Below, piece after piece: positions 12,748-25,845 of a DNA stretch of 64,000 nt; positions within the stretch are counted from its first letter, which is position 1; each line of letters begins with the position of its first letter. The notes under the pieces are model-generated. The model was not told the DNA's origin, did not search any database, and saw nothing but the letters and a program-made list of their open reading frames with translations. This DNA comes from Caprella mutica. Its lineage: Eukaryota; Arthropoda; Malacostraca; Amphipoda; Caprellidae. Where the stretch lies: NCBI GenBank assembly GCA_947561585.1, contig CANNZV010001175.1:24-64023 (forward strand), in the 5' to 3' direction. The translations under genes and the position numbers were made by a program.

Positions 12748-14697
12748 TTAATCCAAACGAATACTTGGTATTGGAATTGGTACCTCATTGTGCCTGAATT
12801 GCATCAATATAACGGTAGATGTTGCCACAAAACTGAATATCTGAGGACATAAATGTACTATTAGAATTTTCTATGACCATTAAAATATAATTCTAATAAA
12901 GCTGAACAAATCAAACCTCGCGTGTTCATTCGGTCTTATATTTACATGAGTTTTACGTTAAAACTCACAAAGAGCCTCATAGTCTTACCTGTATCAGGTT
13001 TGCTCTATTCAGAGTGAAGAGTCCCATAACATCTAATGGTGGCCTCCTTTCCAATAAATCCATAAGTTCACCTAACTGGAGGGTAAACATAAGAGTATGA
13101 ATTTTAAATAAAGTCGCTTTGCTTGGAAACTTAATTCTTCAGCTTTTTAATATTGGCATACTTAAAGTGGGAAAGTGGGTGTTAACATTGATGTTAATAG
13201 TTCAGCCAGAAATATCTGAAGGTCAGATTTGTTAAGGGGCTATTTGTACTCCCCATTTTCCGACTGCTATCAATGTTCAATCATTAAGTGGTTATCTTAC
13301 CTCAGAATGTTTCAAACCTAAAGAAGGAGTATTTTTCAGTAGTAAAAGAGAAGATAAGATATCTTCCACCTGTATATTCGGAAAACAGAAATGAATTACT
13401 TTGAACATATGACAATCAGGAGACAGTTTAAACAATTTTCAACCTGTTTTGTTAATTTTTATGAATGAAATTAGTTTATATTCTATGTAATTAAATTACT
13501 ATTTCAGATTCATCACGAAAATTATACATGATTTGAAGTAAGCTACTCTTCTTTCTTCATTGAAGCTACAGAAGTACTCACTGAGTATTCGAAATAGGTT
13601 GTGGTGTTTGTCAGATGAATTATAGGAGTAAAATTGATGAGCAGGTGGACTAATGTTGACGATTTAAATACCGTTGACATTTGTGACCACATTGAGAAAT
13701 AGAAAAGATTCACTAGAAGTGATCCGATCAAAACAACCAACATAACAAGCAGAAAAGGGCTGCAATACGATTCAACCAGTTGGAGATATTCGTACACCTT
13801 GAAAGTCTGTAATTTTATTTCATCATAATCTATCCTCATTTTGTATTCGTTTGAATGATTAGCTGAACTCTCAGTCCATGAATTTAAGAGTTTTGGTTTT
13901 GAAGGTAAGGTTTTCACAGAAGAATTGTCAGTAGCAGTTTCTGCAATGACAGAAGCGTAGGGTTTCTTGGTTTTCCAGCTTTCATTACTTTCTTTTTTAT
14001 ATCCCCATTTAAGCCTAGAGTCTAGAATTCCTTTTCGTTTCATTTCCAAGAAGGGTTTGAAGATTGTTCTGATCATTGAAGAAGCAAATTGTATATGCGC
14101 CCGAAATATAACGGAGAATAGGTATATGTATAGTCCAAAAAAGAAGTATCTGATCATGTTCGTCATTTGTGGAATGCCTTGTAGAAATGGTTCCAAGTAC
14201 AGAATTATCATAATGCTAACACTGATGTAAATTATACTTGATAATCCTAATATGATAGTGAAAGGATCGATGAGTATGACCGGAGTTTCAATTTCAATAT
14301 TATCAGATATCAGGGACGTTAGATTCATTATTCTTTTCAATATTTTGATGTGCCAAAATCCTAACGCCTGCATGGCGAATACAGATGCCGAACACAACAC
14401 ATCATAGGTCATATGAGCCACTATCAAAGTAACTGACTTGTCTGCTGTACTTCTTGGATATAACATCGAGTTTATAATTTCGAAGCTCATTAAAGAGCAA
14501 ACAAAAAATGCCATTATTCCACTCCAGCGTATCAGAGGAAAACAAGTTTTAAACTTTGAAATTTTGAAAGATTCTCCTGCTGAAAATCTTTCTACGTTGT
14601 AGTTAAAAGGGAAAAATCCAAACAATTTGAATAGGAAGTAGTTCACTCGAAGTAGGTTGAAATTTCCGATCATTTTAACACGTTGAGTACTGCTCAT
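12748..14697 (-). CDS. gustatory receptor GrA (four exons)
   Basis: A predicted seven-transmembrane insect gustatory receptor of about 454 residues. Exons by position: 13582-14697, 13301-13369, 12989-13075 and 12748-12840, all joined in phase 0 at GT-AG sites (exon 1 donor GTGAGTAC). The N-terminus has the FKLFGFFPFNY block common in GRs. Hydrophobic segments follow, including the LLVMLVVLIGSLLVNLFYF segment. The last exon ends with TSTVILMQF, which fits the GR signature TY-x5-QF with Ser for Tyr. An earlier in-frame ATG exists at 14796, but the ATG at 14697 aligns with the only ATG of GrC. The C-terminal tail after QF is unique to this copy. GRs are ligand-gated cation channels on chemosensory neurons; the ligand here is unknown. 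No frame-disrupting change was seen. Confidence 0.88.
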
Positions 14698-14799
14698 ATT
14701 AAGTAAGACTGTCTTTAGATTCACTAATCGGATGACTGTTTTCTTATATAGCTGTAAATGAATCAATAATATGGACCAGTATTGATTGCCATACATATA

Positions 14800-15780
14800 G
14801 TACTTACTGTTTACTGATGAATGTTATTCAGCTATTTGAATCAAACTTAAATAGACCATCGATTTGCTAATATATTCATAGAACTTTGATGAATTATTGT
14901 CACTTTCGTTCTTGATTACCTGTTATTCATTCTTAAGCTGTATGTCTCTGAATTATTTACAATGCAGGTTAAAAGATCACGGACATTCTTAATAGGTTCT
15001 TGCACTAAAATTATTTACTTCTGGAATATTTAGGATCCAGCTTAATATTTTTTTGAATTTATTATCCTTTATGGTTTTCATCATATTAAAATTTTGGATG
15101 TTCATGACTTGATAAAAATATAATCCTATTGGATTTTACACATTAACCTATCCAAATATGCCCTATATACGATTATGGTCATCAAGGATCAAGAGGTGAC
15201 TCCACTTAATTTTTTATAAAACTCGCTACGATTATACTAATTACTTATGCATGACAGTTTAAGATTTCTTTAACGTCATAACCGTTAATATTTATTTCTT
15301 GTGTCTCTAAAGTTACCAAGATGAATTTCGAATAAATGTTCATTGATATATTCCAAGAACCATCTTCAGGTACAACGTTTAATGAAAAAATCCACATATG
15401 AAAAATACATTCTTGTTGAAAGTAATAGGTTTACTTTTTACAGCACTGCCAAATGTATGACTGATCTTCGTTTTGAATAAATATTTAGAGTTAAAAATGA
15501 AAAGTAATGTGAATATGAAAATAGCAGAAATACCAGTTTTCCTAATTTATCACAGATAGTATAATAATATGAGGAACATGCAGCCAGGTTTAATAATCTT
15601 CCACATAAATTGATTTCATTATAAAAGTAAATAATTGAAAAAAAAAAATCTTTAAAATATCCCATATTTGATCATGGAAGAAATATTTTCTGAGAGAAAT
15701 ATTCATTAATGCTTACGTACTAAAGTCTAAGCTATTTACCTATTTCTCTTTTATTTTTGTGTTCAACTAATAAAATTCTA
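14800..15780. repeat. upstream flank of GrA, shared with GrC
   Basis: Non-coding sequence that aligns nearly throughout with 36130-37130 upstream of GrC (for example TTCTTGATTACCTGTTATTC and GGATTTTACACATTA). It probably holds the GrA promoter, but I see no convincing core element. It joins directly to the GrB 3-prime flank at about 15810. Confidence 0.65.
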
Positions 15781-15809
15781 AAACTATAATCTATATAGGA
15801 ATAAAAAAA

Positions 15810-16660
15810 GCAACTACATTACGGCATATTCATATCTCTTCATTTGCTGTCCCCAAGCACTTCTCTCATAGCGATAAATGCAACGACAGCATTTCTTGTG
15901 AGTACTTCAGTTGTACGAAGTCTAAAGTGGTTCTGATATTGCCACTCGACACTGTGTCTGACTTTTATTCTCCTCACAAGAAAAAACTTGTAAAGAAAAT
16001 AGTCGGTATTGTTGTTTAGAAGAAAGGAAACACAGAATTGAATTTAGGTAAAAAAATTGGTCAAAATAGGAGAATGTTCCAGAGTTTACTATTATATTCA
16101 AATCTTAAAATCTACAGAGACTCCAACAGAGTAAATGTTCATGGCTTGAAGGGAACCAATATATGAAGTTTACAATTTACGGAATGTATGAATTGTTTAC
16201 AGATGCTAAGAATTTTTCGAATGTTTTAGTAACTTGAATGGGTCTATGTAACGCCGTTAAGTAACTTAGAAAATCAGTATATGGTATCATTTGAACACTT
16301 TAGCCAAACTTTAGCCATTCATAACTATAATGTACACTTAACTCTCTTCCTTGGTGGTATATATCTGCAGCGTGATTGAGGTTATGAGAGGAATATGAAG
16401 AGCAATGGAATGAATATTCCATTGCTTGTATGTAGATGTGATATGAGAGTTTATTTTGAATCCATTTTATTTGGAATTTTTAAATAATTTTTCGATAACT
16501 TACACACTAGAAATATCGTAAAATGATGATTAACAAAAGGACAAAATACAGTAAAATAGATTACAATCTCATGGTCTGTCGGAGTGTTTTAAAAAGCATT
16601 TTAAAACATTTTAGTGGGACCGTTGAATTACCAAAAATAATTCTTCTTCCCAAGTTTTCA
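15810..16660. repeat. 3-prime flank of GrB
   Basis: Matches 33340-34140 (GrC) and 37150-38270 (GrD) closely, including TTGCCACTCGACACTGTGTC and the tract after the stop codon. It contains a short palindromic ATTCCATTGCTTG / CAATGGAATGAAT motif near 16405-16430 that is also found beside GrC. Confidence 0.75.
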
Positions 16661-16667
16661 GAGAGTC

Positions 16668-19225
16668 TTATTCTGACTCACTGTACCTGAACTGCATCAA
16701 AATTGCAGTAGAAGTTGCCACAAAACTGAATATCTGAAAACAAAAATATATGATATAGAATGTTCGATCAAAAACTTACATGAGTTTTACGTTAAAATTC
16801 ACAAAGAAGCTCATAATAGTCTTACCTGTATTAGGTTAGCTCTATTCAGAGTGAAGAGTCCCATAACATCTAATGGTGGCCTCCTTTCCAATAAATCCAT
16901 AAGTTCACCTAACTGGAGGAAAGTAAACAAAACAGTAAGACAAGTAATTGTAAATCCTTTTTAAATTACGCTATTGCAATGGAAAATAAAAATGAGTAAA
17001 TGAATTAAAGATTAGGTCACATCACTCGAACACTTCATTAAGCTCACAATGCATAACCCTAATGAGTTTGACGTGTGTTTTTTTGGTTCATCCTTTTTAA
17101 ATTACTTTACTTATATCTTTCATATAATTCCTTCAAATTTATCTGCCTTTCTTGACTTTGTTCCTGCATAAATACCAGATAAATTTTTGTATTTAAAAGC
17201 TAAAAAATATTTATGCAATAGCGTAAATAAAGGTAAATCACGTGAATTAGGAAATTAATTGTACTATGGTGACGTGTGACACCGTAGAAATACAGCTAGC
17301 AAACCACTCTACACACTTTCGTCCACGCTTTCAAGGAGAACACACACATACGCGAGCTGTGATTGGGTCTCACTCCACCCAATCACAGCTCTGCCCTTTC
17401 AGTTGCCTATCTATTTATTTCTCCTTATATAAGTTCAATATTTTTACTTGAAATTTGGTACACATTAGTTTAGTATATATACTAACAACTTGTAAAAAAT
17501 ACAGAAAAATAGGTTTAAAAATAAGGCATGTGTTTATTTGACAAATAATCAAACCTCCCCGTTAATTCTGATAGTCAAACTCATTAGTGTAAAAAAGTGG
17601 GTGTAAGCATATATAATAATAAATCCATCAGAAATTTCTAAATATAAGATTCATTATTATTAAAGGGCTATATGCAATGCCCAATTTCTGACTGATATCA
17701 ATGTTCAATCTTTAAGTGGTTATCTTACCTCAGAATGTTTCAAACATAAAGAAGGAGTATTTTTCAGTAGTAAAAGAGAAGATAAGATATCTTCCACCTG
17801 TATATTCGGAAAAAAAGAAATACATTATTTTGAACCATTGACAATCATGAGATGGTTTAAACAACTTCTATTTTACTCAGATCAAACTTATTTTATTCAT
17901 TTTTGAAATTGTTTTATTCAACTTTAAATATTTAAATAATTTATTTTAATTCAGTATAATTAATGACAAAATCATAATTTTTGATTTTGTGCAGAATCCA
18001 AATAATTTTGAATAGTTAAAATTAGTTTATTTTTTACGTATTTAAATAATTGTTTGAGATTCCTCCCGATAAATATTCATAATTTGAAGTAAGCTATACT
18101 AGTTATTTCATAAAAACTTAACGAAGTACTCACTGAGTTTTCAAAATAGGTTGTGGTGTTTGACAAATGAATAATAGGAGTTAAAGTGATGAGCATGTGG
18201 ACTATTGTTGACAATTTAATTGGCGTTGACATCTGTGACCACATTGATAAATAGAAAAGACTCACTAGAAGTGATCCGATCAAAACTACCAACAGCACAA
18301 GAAGAAAAGGGCTGCAATACGATTTTATCAGTTGGAGATATTCGTACACCTTGAAAGTCTGTAATTTTATTTCATCATAATCTATCTTCATTTTGAATTC
18401 GTTCAAACGATTCAGTGAACTCTCAGTCCATGAATTTGAGAGCATTGATTTTGAAGGTAAGGTTTTCACAGAAGAATTGTCAGTAGCAGCTGCTGCGATG
18501 ACAGAAGTGTGGAATTTCTTAGTTATCCAGCCTTCATTACTTTCTTTTTTATATCCCCATTTAAGCTGAGAGTCCAGAATTCCTTTTCGTTTCATTTCCA
18601 AGAAGGGGTTGTAGATTGTTCTTATCGCGGAACAGGCGAATTGCATATGCGCCCGAAATAGAAAGGAGAATAGGAAAATGTAAAGTCCAAAGAAGAAGTA
18701 TCTAATCATGTTCGTTATTTGTGGAGTGCCTTGTAGAAATGGTTCCAAGTACAGCATTATCATAATGCAAACACTGATGTAAATTATACTTGATAATCCT
18801 AATATGATAGTGAAAGGATCGATGAGTATGACTGGAGTTTCAATTTCAATATTATTAGATATCAAGGACGTTAGATTCATTATTCTTTTCAATATTCTGC
18901 TCTGCCAAAATCCTAACGCCTGCATGGCGAATACAGATGCCGAACTCAACACATCATAGGTCATATGAGCCACTACCAAAGTGACTGATTTATCTCCTAC
19001 ACTTCTTGGATATAACATTGAGTTGATAAATTCGAAGCTCATTAAAGAGCTTACCAGTAATGCCATTATTCCACTCCAACATATTAGGGGAATACTAGTT
19101 TTAAACTCTGAAATTTTAAATGATTTCCCTGCGGAGAATCTTTCCACTTTGTAGTTAAAAGGGAAAAATCCATACAATTTAAATAAGAAGAAGGTCACTC
19201 GAAATGAGAAAAAATTTCCTATCAT
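16668..19225 (-). CDS. gustatory receptor GrB (four exons)
   Basis: A predicted GR of about 437 residues with exons 18134-19225, 17729-17797, 16826-16912 and 16668-16733. Exon structure and phases match GrA. It has the FKLYGFFPFNY N-terminal block, the hydrophobic segments of a GR, and the final exon motif TSTAILMQF followed by a short tail ending SESE and a stop at 16668-16670. The upstream start used by GrA and GrC has changed from ATG to AAG, so translation should begin at the next Met (19225), where the protein aligns well. Intron 2 carries a MITE at the same place as in GrD, which makes B and D sister copies. Ligand unknown. No disruption was seen. Confidence 0.88.
17055..17592. mobile_element. 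MITE with CCCTAATGAG ends in GrB intron 2
   Basis: Inverted ends CCCTAATGAGTTTGAC, intact on the left; the right end reads GTCAAACTCATTAGTG. The element lies between exons 3 and 2 of GrB at the same position as in GrD, so it inserted before the B/D duplication. Its centre holds a near-perfect hairpin, arms GAGCTGTGATTGGGT and its complement at 17353-17392, with the 8-nt spacer CTCACTCC. Confidence 0.85.
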
Positions 19226-21890
19226 TTTAACACGCTGCGTTCTGCACTTATTATGTTAGACCGTCTTTGGCTTGAACCATTAGATTAATGACTAAAAGAG
19301 CTTCTTATTTTGCTGTAAATCAATCAATAGTATAGAACAAGTAATTGACAAATATTTACTCTTTAGTACGGTACAATGTTATTTCTATTAACTTTTGTGA
19401 GACCATCGATTCGCAAATATTTTCTAAGAGCTTAGATAATTTATGTTTCTTTCACCATTGTTTACCTGCTATCAATTTCTTAGCTCTAAGCTTAAGAATT
19501 ATTTAAGAGCACTAACATTTTCAATAGGCCATTGGACTACATATTAATTGAAATATTAAATGTCTAAAAATTCGCTTGACATCCTAATTTATATTTTTTA
19601 CCCTTTATGAGTGTTATTATACGGGATCTTTTCTGGACTGTTAAGAAATGAATAAACAAAAAATAAGTTTCATATTCAAAATATTTTAAGTAAGATTGTT
19701 TTAGCTGTAATTAGTTTTAGTATTGTATTTTATCAATTTACAAGAGAAAAAATATTGAATGTGTTTTAAGTTTTCAACCTTTATGACTTAAGTATAAGGT
19801 CATAAATAAGGTGGTCCCACTTAACTTCTTAGAATTTTGTATTCCAGGTAATAATTATAATAAAGCTTAAAAACCTTTTTATAAAAAATAATAGTGTCTA
19901 ACATGATTTATAAAAATGTCAGGGCTTTTTTTGATAAACTCATGATTATTCTTTAAATCTTCAATGTCACATTTGATCCTATTCCTCAAGTCATCCAAAA
20001 TATTAGATAGAGATAAATAGACACTTTATTCTTTGAATATTCCCCAGAAATAAAATTAAAGAAATGTGATTTTCGGAGGCTAATAATTGCTAGGTCGGAC
20101 GGGGTATCACTGCGCACAATCCCGCAAACTCTGTATTTATTCAAAAAGTAAATGTACTAGAGAAACTCTTTTTTCTCGTGATGAAATAATACATAAATGA
20201 ATAAAATATTTATTGTTGATTTTTAGTGCGCACCTTTTTGTGAGTGTATCGGGGTATCACTACGCACATGAAGGGGTATTACTGTGCATTGCATAAATAA
20301 AACACCACTCTCCCCTACCTCTCCCCATTTTAATACACCTCCCACCCCCTATCTAAACCCCCTTCTTTAATAGTACAGTCATTATTTTATATGATTTTTA
20401 TATTCATTTTCATATCAATATTGTCATTAATGAAAAGCAGTGATACCCCTCTACCTCTAAATTATCTGGGGTATAATTGCACACGATTGTGTCGGGAAAA
20501 CCGTTGAAACTGAGAAGTTGAAAATTTGACATTATGTAACTGTTTATGTTTTTGTTAATATGTTGAAACGATATGAATCTATAAATCACGGTTCTAGAGT
20601 TATTGGAGACTTTGCGGGATTTAAATATCACCAGCGCAAACTTTTTTCAGATCGTTTTGAGAGCCCAACATACATCGCGACTTAACTCTAGAAATTCTAA
20701 TAGGATAATGGTGCGTCATGATCTTTATGAGGAGAAAAATAGATGCTTTAAATAATGGTGCAATCAGATTTAGGCTAAATCAAGTGCTTTTAAAAATATA
20801 AGAAGTGCAGAGTGATACCCCATGAAAAGGTTATGCGCAGTGATACTCTGTCCGCCCCTTTATAGTATATATGTACAATTTCAATTTTTGCGGCAGAATT
20901 GTTCTTGTATATCTTGTAAATAATTTTCAACGATGATGGTCCTATGTGCTGCCAACAAATCTGATTGAAGAGTGATTCCCATAAACAATTTAAGATTCAG
21001 AACAATTTCTCAGATAAAAAGTTGCAAATATTTCTCCATCATTAAAAGTTGGTGTAGCAAAATAAAAACAATTATTTTAGCTTTTATGTAATTTTATCTG
21101 GAAAAAGGTTTTGTGCACCTTACCTTTTCATCATTCTTTTTCGACACAACGTTGAGGAAGAAAAATTATTATTAAATTGATGTTATTTGCTAAAGTGGTA
21201 GAAACACATTTTTGTTGTTGAAGGTTTCTTTCTTACGGTATATTTTATTGTAAACAATGTACAACGCTTTGATAATACAAATTATCATTTTAACATAGAG
21301 ATGAAGCTCGATCGTACAGCGGAAGATCTTTAAAAGGACAAAAATTATCCGATCCACCGAACATATGCAGCTCGCTACAATAGTTCAATAAATATTTTAT
21401 TCGTCTATCAACTATCTTGTTAAATATTGATTCTATTCAGAGGTATTAAAATTTACAATCAACACTAAATGTATTGTTTTTCATATTTTCAGTATTTTGA
21501 TTTTGTTACCCTCTTCCAATTTCCACAACATTTTCTTTGATAAGAAAAGTTCTACAGAAATTTGAAAGAGGTGTAACTATTCTATATTATATTGCACTAT
21601 TTTCTTTATTTATTTATAACAAACACAATAATAAATATCTGGAAATAAATAAATTAATTTTTATATTATGGTCAGTTTAATTAATGATTATTAATTGTGC
21701 AATGTATATTCGTTTTTATCATATTATATAGAACCATTTTTTATCACATTCTATAATACTTTAGAGAGGTAGTGAACCTTTGGACAAAATTTTCGATGAA
21801 AGGATATTAATAATGAAATAAGATAAAGTTATTTCATTTATTAAACTCATATTCAAAAATATTAATTTAATTATTTCACAAATGCAGTGC
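19226..21890. repeat. upstream flank of GrB, shared with GrD
   Basis: Aligns with 55860-58865 upstream of GrD, apart from separate insertions in each copy (20093-20858 here, about 56500-57710 there). Shared landmarks are TTTGATCCTATTCCTCAAGT, GTTTTGTGCACCTTACC (with one change) and a block around 21370-21720. Short frames here are not conserved as protein. Confidence 0.7.
20093..20858. mobile_element. non-autonomous element, GGTCGGACGGGG family, copy 2
   Basis: Ends are GGTCGGACGGGGTATCACTG and an imperfect inverted copy finishing CAGAGTATCACTGCGC when read inward. Subterminal copies of GGGGTATCACTRCGCAC occur near both ends, for example at 20245-20280 and 20440-20470. The homologous GrD flank at about 57965 lacks the element, so the insertion is specific to this copy. 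No transposase is encoded. Confidence 0.85.
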
Positions 21891-22078
21891 CATCTACTGA
21901 TGTAATCTATCTCAATATCGTTTACCATAGAAACATTCGCCCAATGTGTAATAGCACTGGCGTACCAATACCCGATCGTGCCTTTACTTTGCCAACGTTT
22001 ACCGACGTTGGCTTGATAGTGCAATGTTATCAGGGAGTAGACTATTATCAACTAGATTATGTGCACTCAGTAGAGGGC
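21890..22078. other. GrB-specific spacer with a CCAACGTT palindrome
   Basis: After the end of similarity with the GrD flank, this spacer contains GCCAACGTTTACCGACGTTGGC, an imperfect palindrome. No gene is seen. Confidence 0.4.
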
Positions 22079-22655
22079 ATACCTTCGCCTCCGCTTTGAC
22101 CTGTTCTCTCCCAAAATTTGAGAAACTGCTTACTGGATAATAACTAATCGTTCCACCAAGTTTCATGCAATTTGGTTCAGTACTTTTTGAGTGATTGAGT
22201 TATAAAAGACCTTGACCTTGACCTTCGACCGGATCGCTTTCAAAATTCTACCAGATGGTTCCTGGACATTGTCCAATCGTCCCATCAAATTTCGGATAAT
22301 TTGGTTGAATACTTTTTGAGTTATTGAGTTATAAATGGCCTTGACCTTGATCTTTGAACTTTGACCCGATCGCTCCCAAAATGTAACAAAATGGTTCCTG
22401 CATATTGACCAAGCGTCCCACCAAGTTTCATCCAATATGGTGCAATACTTTTTGAGTTATAAATGACCATGACCTTGACCTTTGACCGGGTCACTCCCAA
22501 AATTCTAGCAGCAGGTCACTGGACACGGACCAATCGTTTCACTAAATTTCAGGCAATTTGGTTGAACACTTTTTCAGTTAGGCGAATAACAAGATGAAAA
22601 ATAAATAAATAGATTCCGATTAAAATATGACCTTCCCGCATTCCGCGAAGGTAAT
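22079..22655. repeat. tandem CTTGACCTTTGACC-type repeat element
   Basis: Four to five diverged copies of a unit of roughly 110-130 bp containing CTTGACCTTTGACC, GCTCCCAAAAT, a TGGTTCCTGGACATTG-like stretch and CTTTTTGAGTTATAAATG. The edges carry a short inverted pair ACCTTCGC / GCGAAGGT (22081-22088 and 22646-22653). A related array is at 59540-60045. The CCAAGTTTCATCCAAT...TTTTTGAGTTAT character resembles LINE 3-prime tails known from many animals (recollection, not a search). Confidence 0.65.
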
Positions 22656-23329
22656 AATAGTCACTGCTAACAGTAGAATAGATTGCATCTCATTTTAACA
22701 TCTGATCAGAAATGTAAACATTAACACTTCGCAGCGCCCTCCCTGCAGATACGGTGAACTTTAGACTTAAAACCAAATTATTATATTTGTATATACTATG
22801 GTTGTTAGTTAAATATGAGACGAATGAACTCTCGTATGTATACAACTAAAATGACATTTTCAATAGAAAAAGAATAGCCTTTTTTATAATGTTTACTGCT
22901 CCTTTTAGAGACATATATACATACCTTATTATTTCGTACATATATATAGGTAAGTTAATGAATATTATAAGATATTATAAGAATATTGACAAAAAGAAAA
23001 AAAAGAAAAATGACAATATTTAAATCCCAAACTGTATCAAAATCTCAGTTGCGTATAGCGTCCATTGACCTGCATAGTGGACACATTTTTGGAACATGTA
23101 CTGTCTGTTGTAAAAGATTTACCTGTGTATGTACTTTCATTTTACAACCATCATTGACATACCTCTCAAGTAAATATACATGAAATGATTCCAGAAGTAG
23201 AATTAAATCGTCAAAATGGCTCTTCAAAATGAATGCTACATCACTTGTTGTTCCTCTTCATTCACTCAAGTGGTGGGAATTGGAACCAAAATCCTTTGAT
23301 CTGCTCTCAGAGAGGATATTCTGTGAGAA
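22656..23329. repeat. far upstream GrB flank
   Basis: Non-coding. The part at 23185-23260 matches 7265-7335 left of GrA, showing that it is a repeated component of the GR array. Nothing else is recognised. Confidence 0.5.
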
Positions 23330-23622
23330 TGATATGCCTACCAATAATACCTCTATGCTCATAATTCTATAGGCCTAACACTATAATTCAGTCAAAGGAA
23401 TGATATGCCTACCAATAATACCTCTCTGCTCATAATTCTATAGGCCTAGCACTATAATTTAGTCAAAGGAATGATATGCCTACCAATAATGCCTCTGTGC
23501 TCATAGTTCTATAGGCCTAACACTATAATTTAGTCAAAGGAATGATATGCCTACCAATAATACCTCTCTGCTTTTAATTATATAGGCCTAACACTATAAT
23601 TAAGTCAAAGGAATGATATGCC
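23330..23622. repeat. 71-bp tandem array, interrupted by the recombinase element
   Basis: Four copies of a 71-bp unit starting GATATGCCTACCAATAAT and containing TATAGGCCTAACACTATAAT. The next copy is cut after GATATGCC by the element at 23623-33090 and resumes as GATATGCCTACC at 33091. The array therefore records the exact pre-insertion sequence. Confidence 0.93.
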
Positions 23623-23642
23623 GGTGTCCGGAAAACTGCCAG

Positions 23643-25196
23643 GTGGAAATTGCCGAAGCGGAAAACTGCCAGGTGGAAAACTGCCAGTCACTTATTGGCA
23701 ATACATGTATATTTTTGGACTTTTCTAAAATTTTCTTTAGTTATAAACACATTTTAATTTATAAAAAACGGCTTTAGTCCTTCTTTAAGAGGTTAGGGGG
23801 AATAATTGCATAGATATTGCAGTACTTAAATAATATTTACTATTTTTAACTTATTTTCAAAGTTGCATAAATTTTAAAAACATGTTCTGCAGTTACGTTT
23901 ATAGTATCTTGTTTTTAATTTCCTATTGACGTCAGCAATATAGCCTTTGGATCCGTAGCAAACGTTAAACCCTGTGTGCTGATTTGTGAATACTAGATAA
24001 TTAGATATTCTCACAATAATATAATTTTAAATTATACGTTAAATTAAGCGAATGTTAAATCAACTTATATGTACGTTAAATAGTTATTACATTTACATTT
24101 TTATTCTCCATGTCATTAAACACAACTCACTCATCTTAACAATTTTCATTTATATGTAAAAAGTATTATTAATTGATATGCAATCCAATTCGATCGAGTA
24201 AATTTGTAGAGAAATTAAGTAGGTAATATCAGTTTAATAATCATTGATAATGGGTTGCAAATTATAAATATTTCACGAACATCGATCAAAGTTTTTTTAT
24301 TGTGGGTTCAAGTGAATATTAAGCTTCCCTACAAACAATTCCATGTGTATACCATGTGACACACATTTAAATCATGTGTATACCATGCATATTTTTGGAA
24401 ATGTATACCATATTTATTACATGTTGTTTTACGTAGTAATATGGTAAATTATATGTGGTTACCATATATTACCAGTATGGTATTTACTATTTAACATGTT
24501 GCTATGAATGTGGTAAATAAAACTTGGTTAACACCACTTATAAGCATGGTACTTTACTTGTGGATATGATGTGGTGTATACAATCTCTATTTGATATGTT
24601 TTTTTATGATATGGTTTTAAAATGGCATAACCACATGCTAATTATGTGTTTTTATGATGGTTAGATTGGTTCAATGTGGATAACACATATTCATACTCCA
24701 TTGCCACATTAAAACCATTAAACTACATGGTAACCTTGTGTATGCAATAGGTAATAGTTTGCAGGGTTGAACACTTGTTCAATTCTCAAATTATAAACAC
24801 AAAAAGAAATAATTAGATACTAAGCCCGTTATGAACTGATAATGTAAGGACGCGTTGTGTAAACAATGGAATTGTACTCTGTCCCTAATACAATTATTCC
24901 TTTGTTTCTTCTCTTACTATTTTCTAAGAAAGGTTATATTTTCAATTTCTATATGGTAATTGATTAATTTCTGTAATATTTTTCTAATTATGTATTTTAT
25001 ATATTTCTTTAATCGATTTGTTTACTTTAACTATTATTTTTATTTTATAAAAATGAATATCCGTTTAACTCCTTAACGAATGGCGAATGGCTTTTTATAA
25101 ATTAAATGTCATTATTGAATCAACTGATTAAATTGCCAATAAGTGACTGGCAGTTTTCCGCCTGGCAGTTTTCCGTTTCGGCAGTTTTCCCGCTAT
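23643..25196. mobile_element. nested foldback element in the left end of the recombinase transposon
   Basis: Arms of about 60 bp (23643-23702 and 25132-25191) are inverted copies at roughly 90 percent identity. Each contains two or more CGGAAAACTGCCAGG words and ends in CAGTCACTTATTGGCAAT. The arms are built from the same motif as the host element's terminus, so it is probably a non-autonomous relative. It separates GGAAAACTGCCAGG from AGACTTCTCC, which are adjacent at the intact right end. Confidence 0.75.
24327..24766. mobile_element. MITE with CCCTRCAAAC ends, doubly nested
   Basis: A 440-bp AT-rich element with inverted ends CCCTACAAACAATT and (complement) CCCTGCAAACTATT. Its interior is rich in CATGTGTATACCATG-like words. 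It lies inside the foldback element at 23643-25196. A 2-bp TT duplication is possible but not convincing. Confidence 0.65.
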
Positions 25197-25740
25197 AGAC
25201 TTCTCCATATGACCTTATGTCAGGTTGGAAATTCTCCATTCCCAAGTCAGGTTAAAATCATCTGACAAGTTCTAAACATTGAGTCTGACAATTTCCAATA
25301 CCAACATACAAAAATAAAAAATAGTTATATCTTTGGAACTATTAATTACAAAATGTTAAAGAGATCGTTAAGTGGAGTGAATTTAATTTCAGAATAAGTA
25401 CCGATTTCAGTGATGGATAGGGAATAACTGTTGGAAACTGTCAGGCACTATAATCAGAAACAGTCAGGCAATAAACTACTACTTAGTAAACTATCAGGAT
25501 ATATTATTATAAACTGTCAGATGAAATAATTAGGGGAAACTGTCAAGCACTAAGTATCAGAAACAATCAGGCAGTAAACTACTACTTTGTAAACTATCAG
25601 GAAATTTATTGTAAACTATCAGATGATGAATTAGGGGAAACTGTCAAGCACTATTATCGGAAACTGTCAGACATTAAACTACTACTTCGTAAACTATCAG
25701 GATATATAGTTGTAAACTGTCAAGGATCAGAATATGAAAG
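25197..25740. promoter_or_regulatory. left subterminal repeat zone of the recombinase transposon
   Basis: About three copies of a roughly 118-bp unit (25430-25730). Each copy contains GAAACTGTCAGGC-like words at several spacings, in the order GGAAACTGTCAGGCACTA, CAGAAACAGTCAGGCA, GTAAACTATCAGGA and TAAACTGTCAGATGA. The terminal repeat contains the close variant GGAAAACTGCCAGG. By analogy with other DNA transposons these could be protein-binding sites (inference). Confidence 0.6.
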
Positions 25741-25845
25741 TAGTGGTAACAATTTATCATGTATTTAAATATAGTTAAATTTTTAAAACTAAATTATTCC
25801 AAATAATGTTTATAAATATATCCCTTGTCAAATAACCTTGAGATA

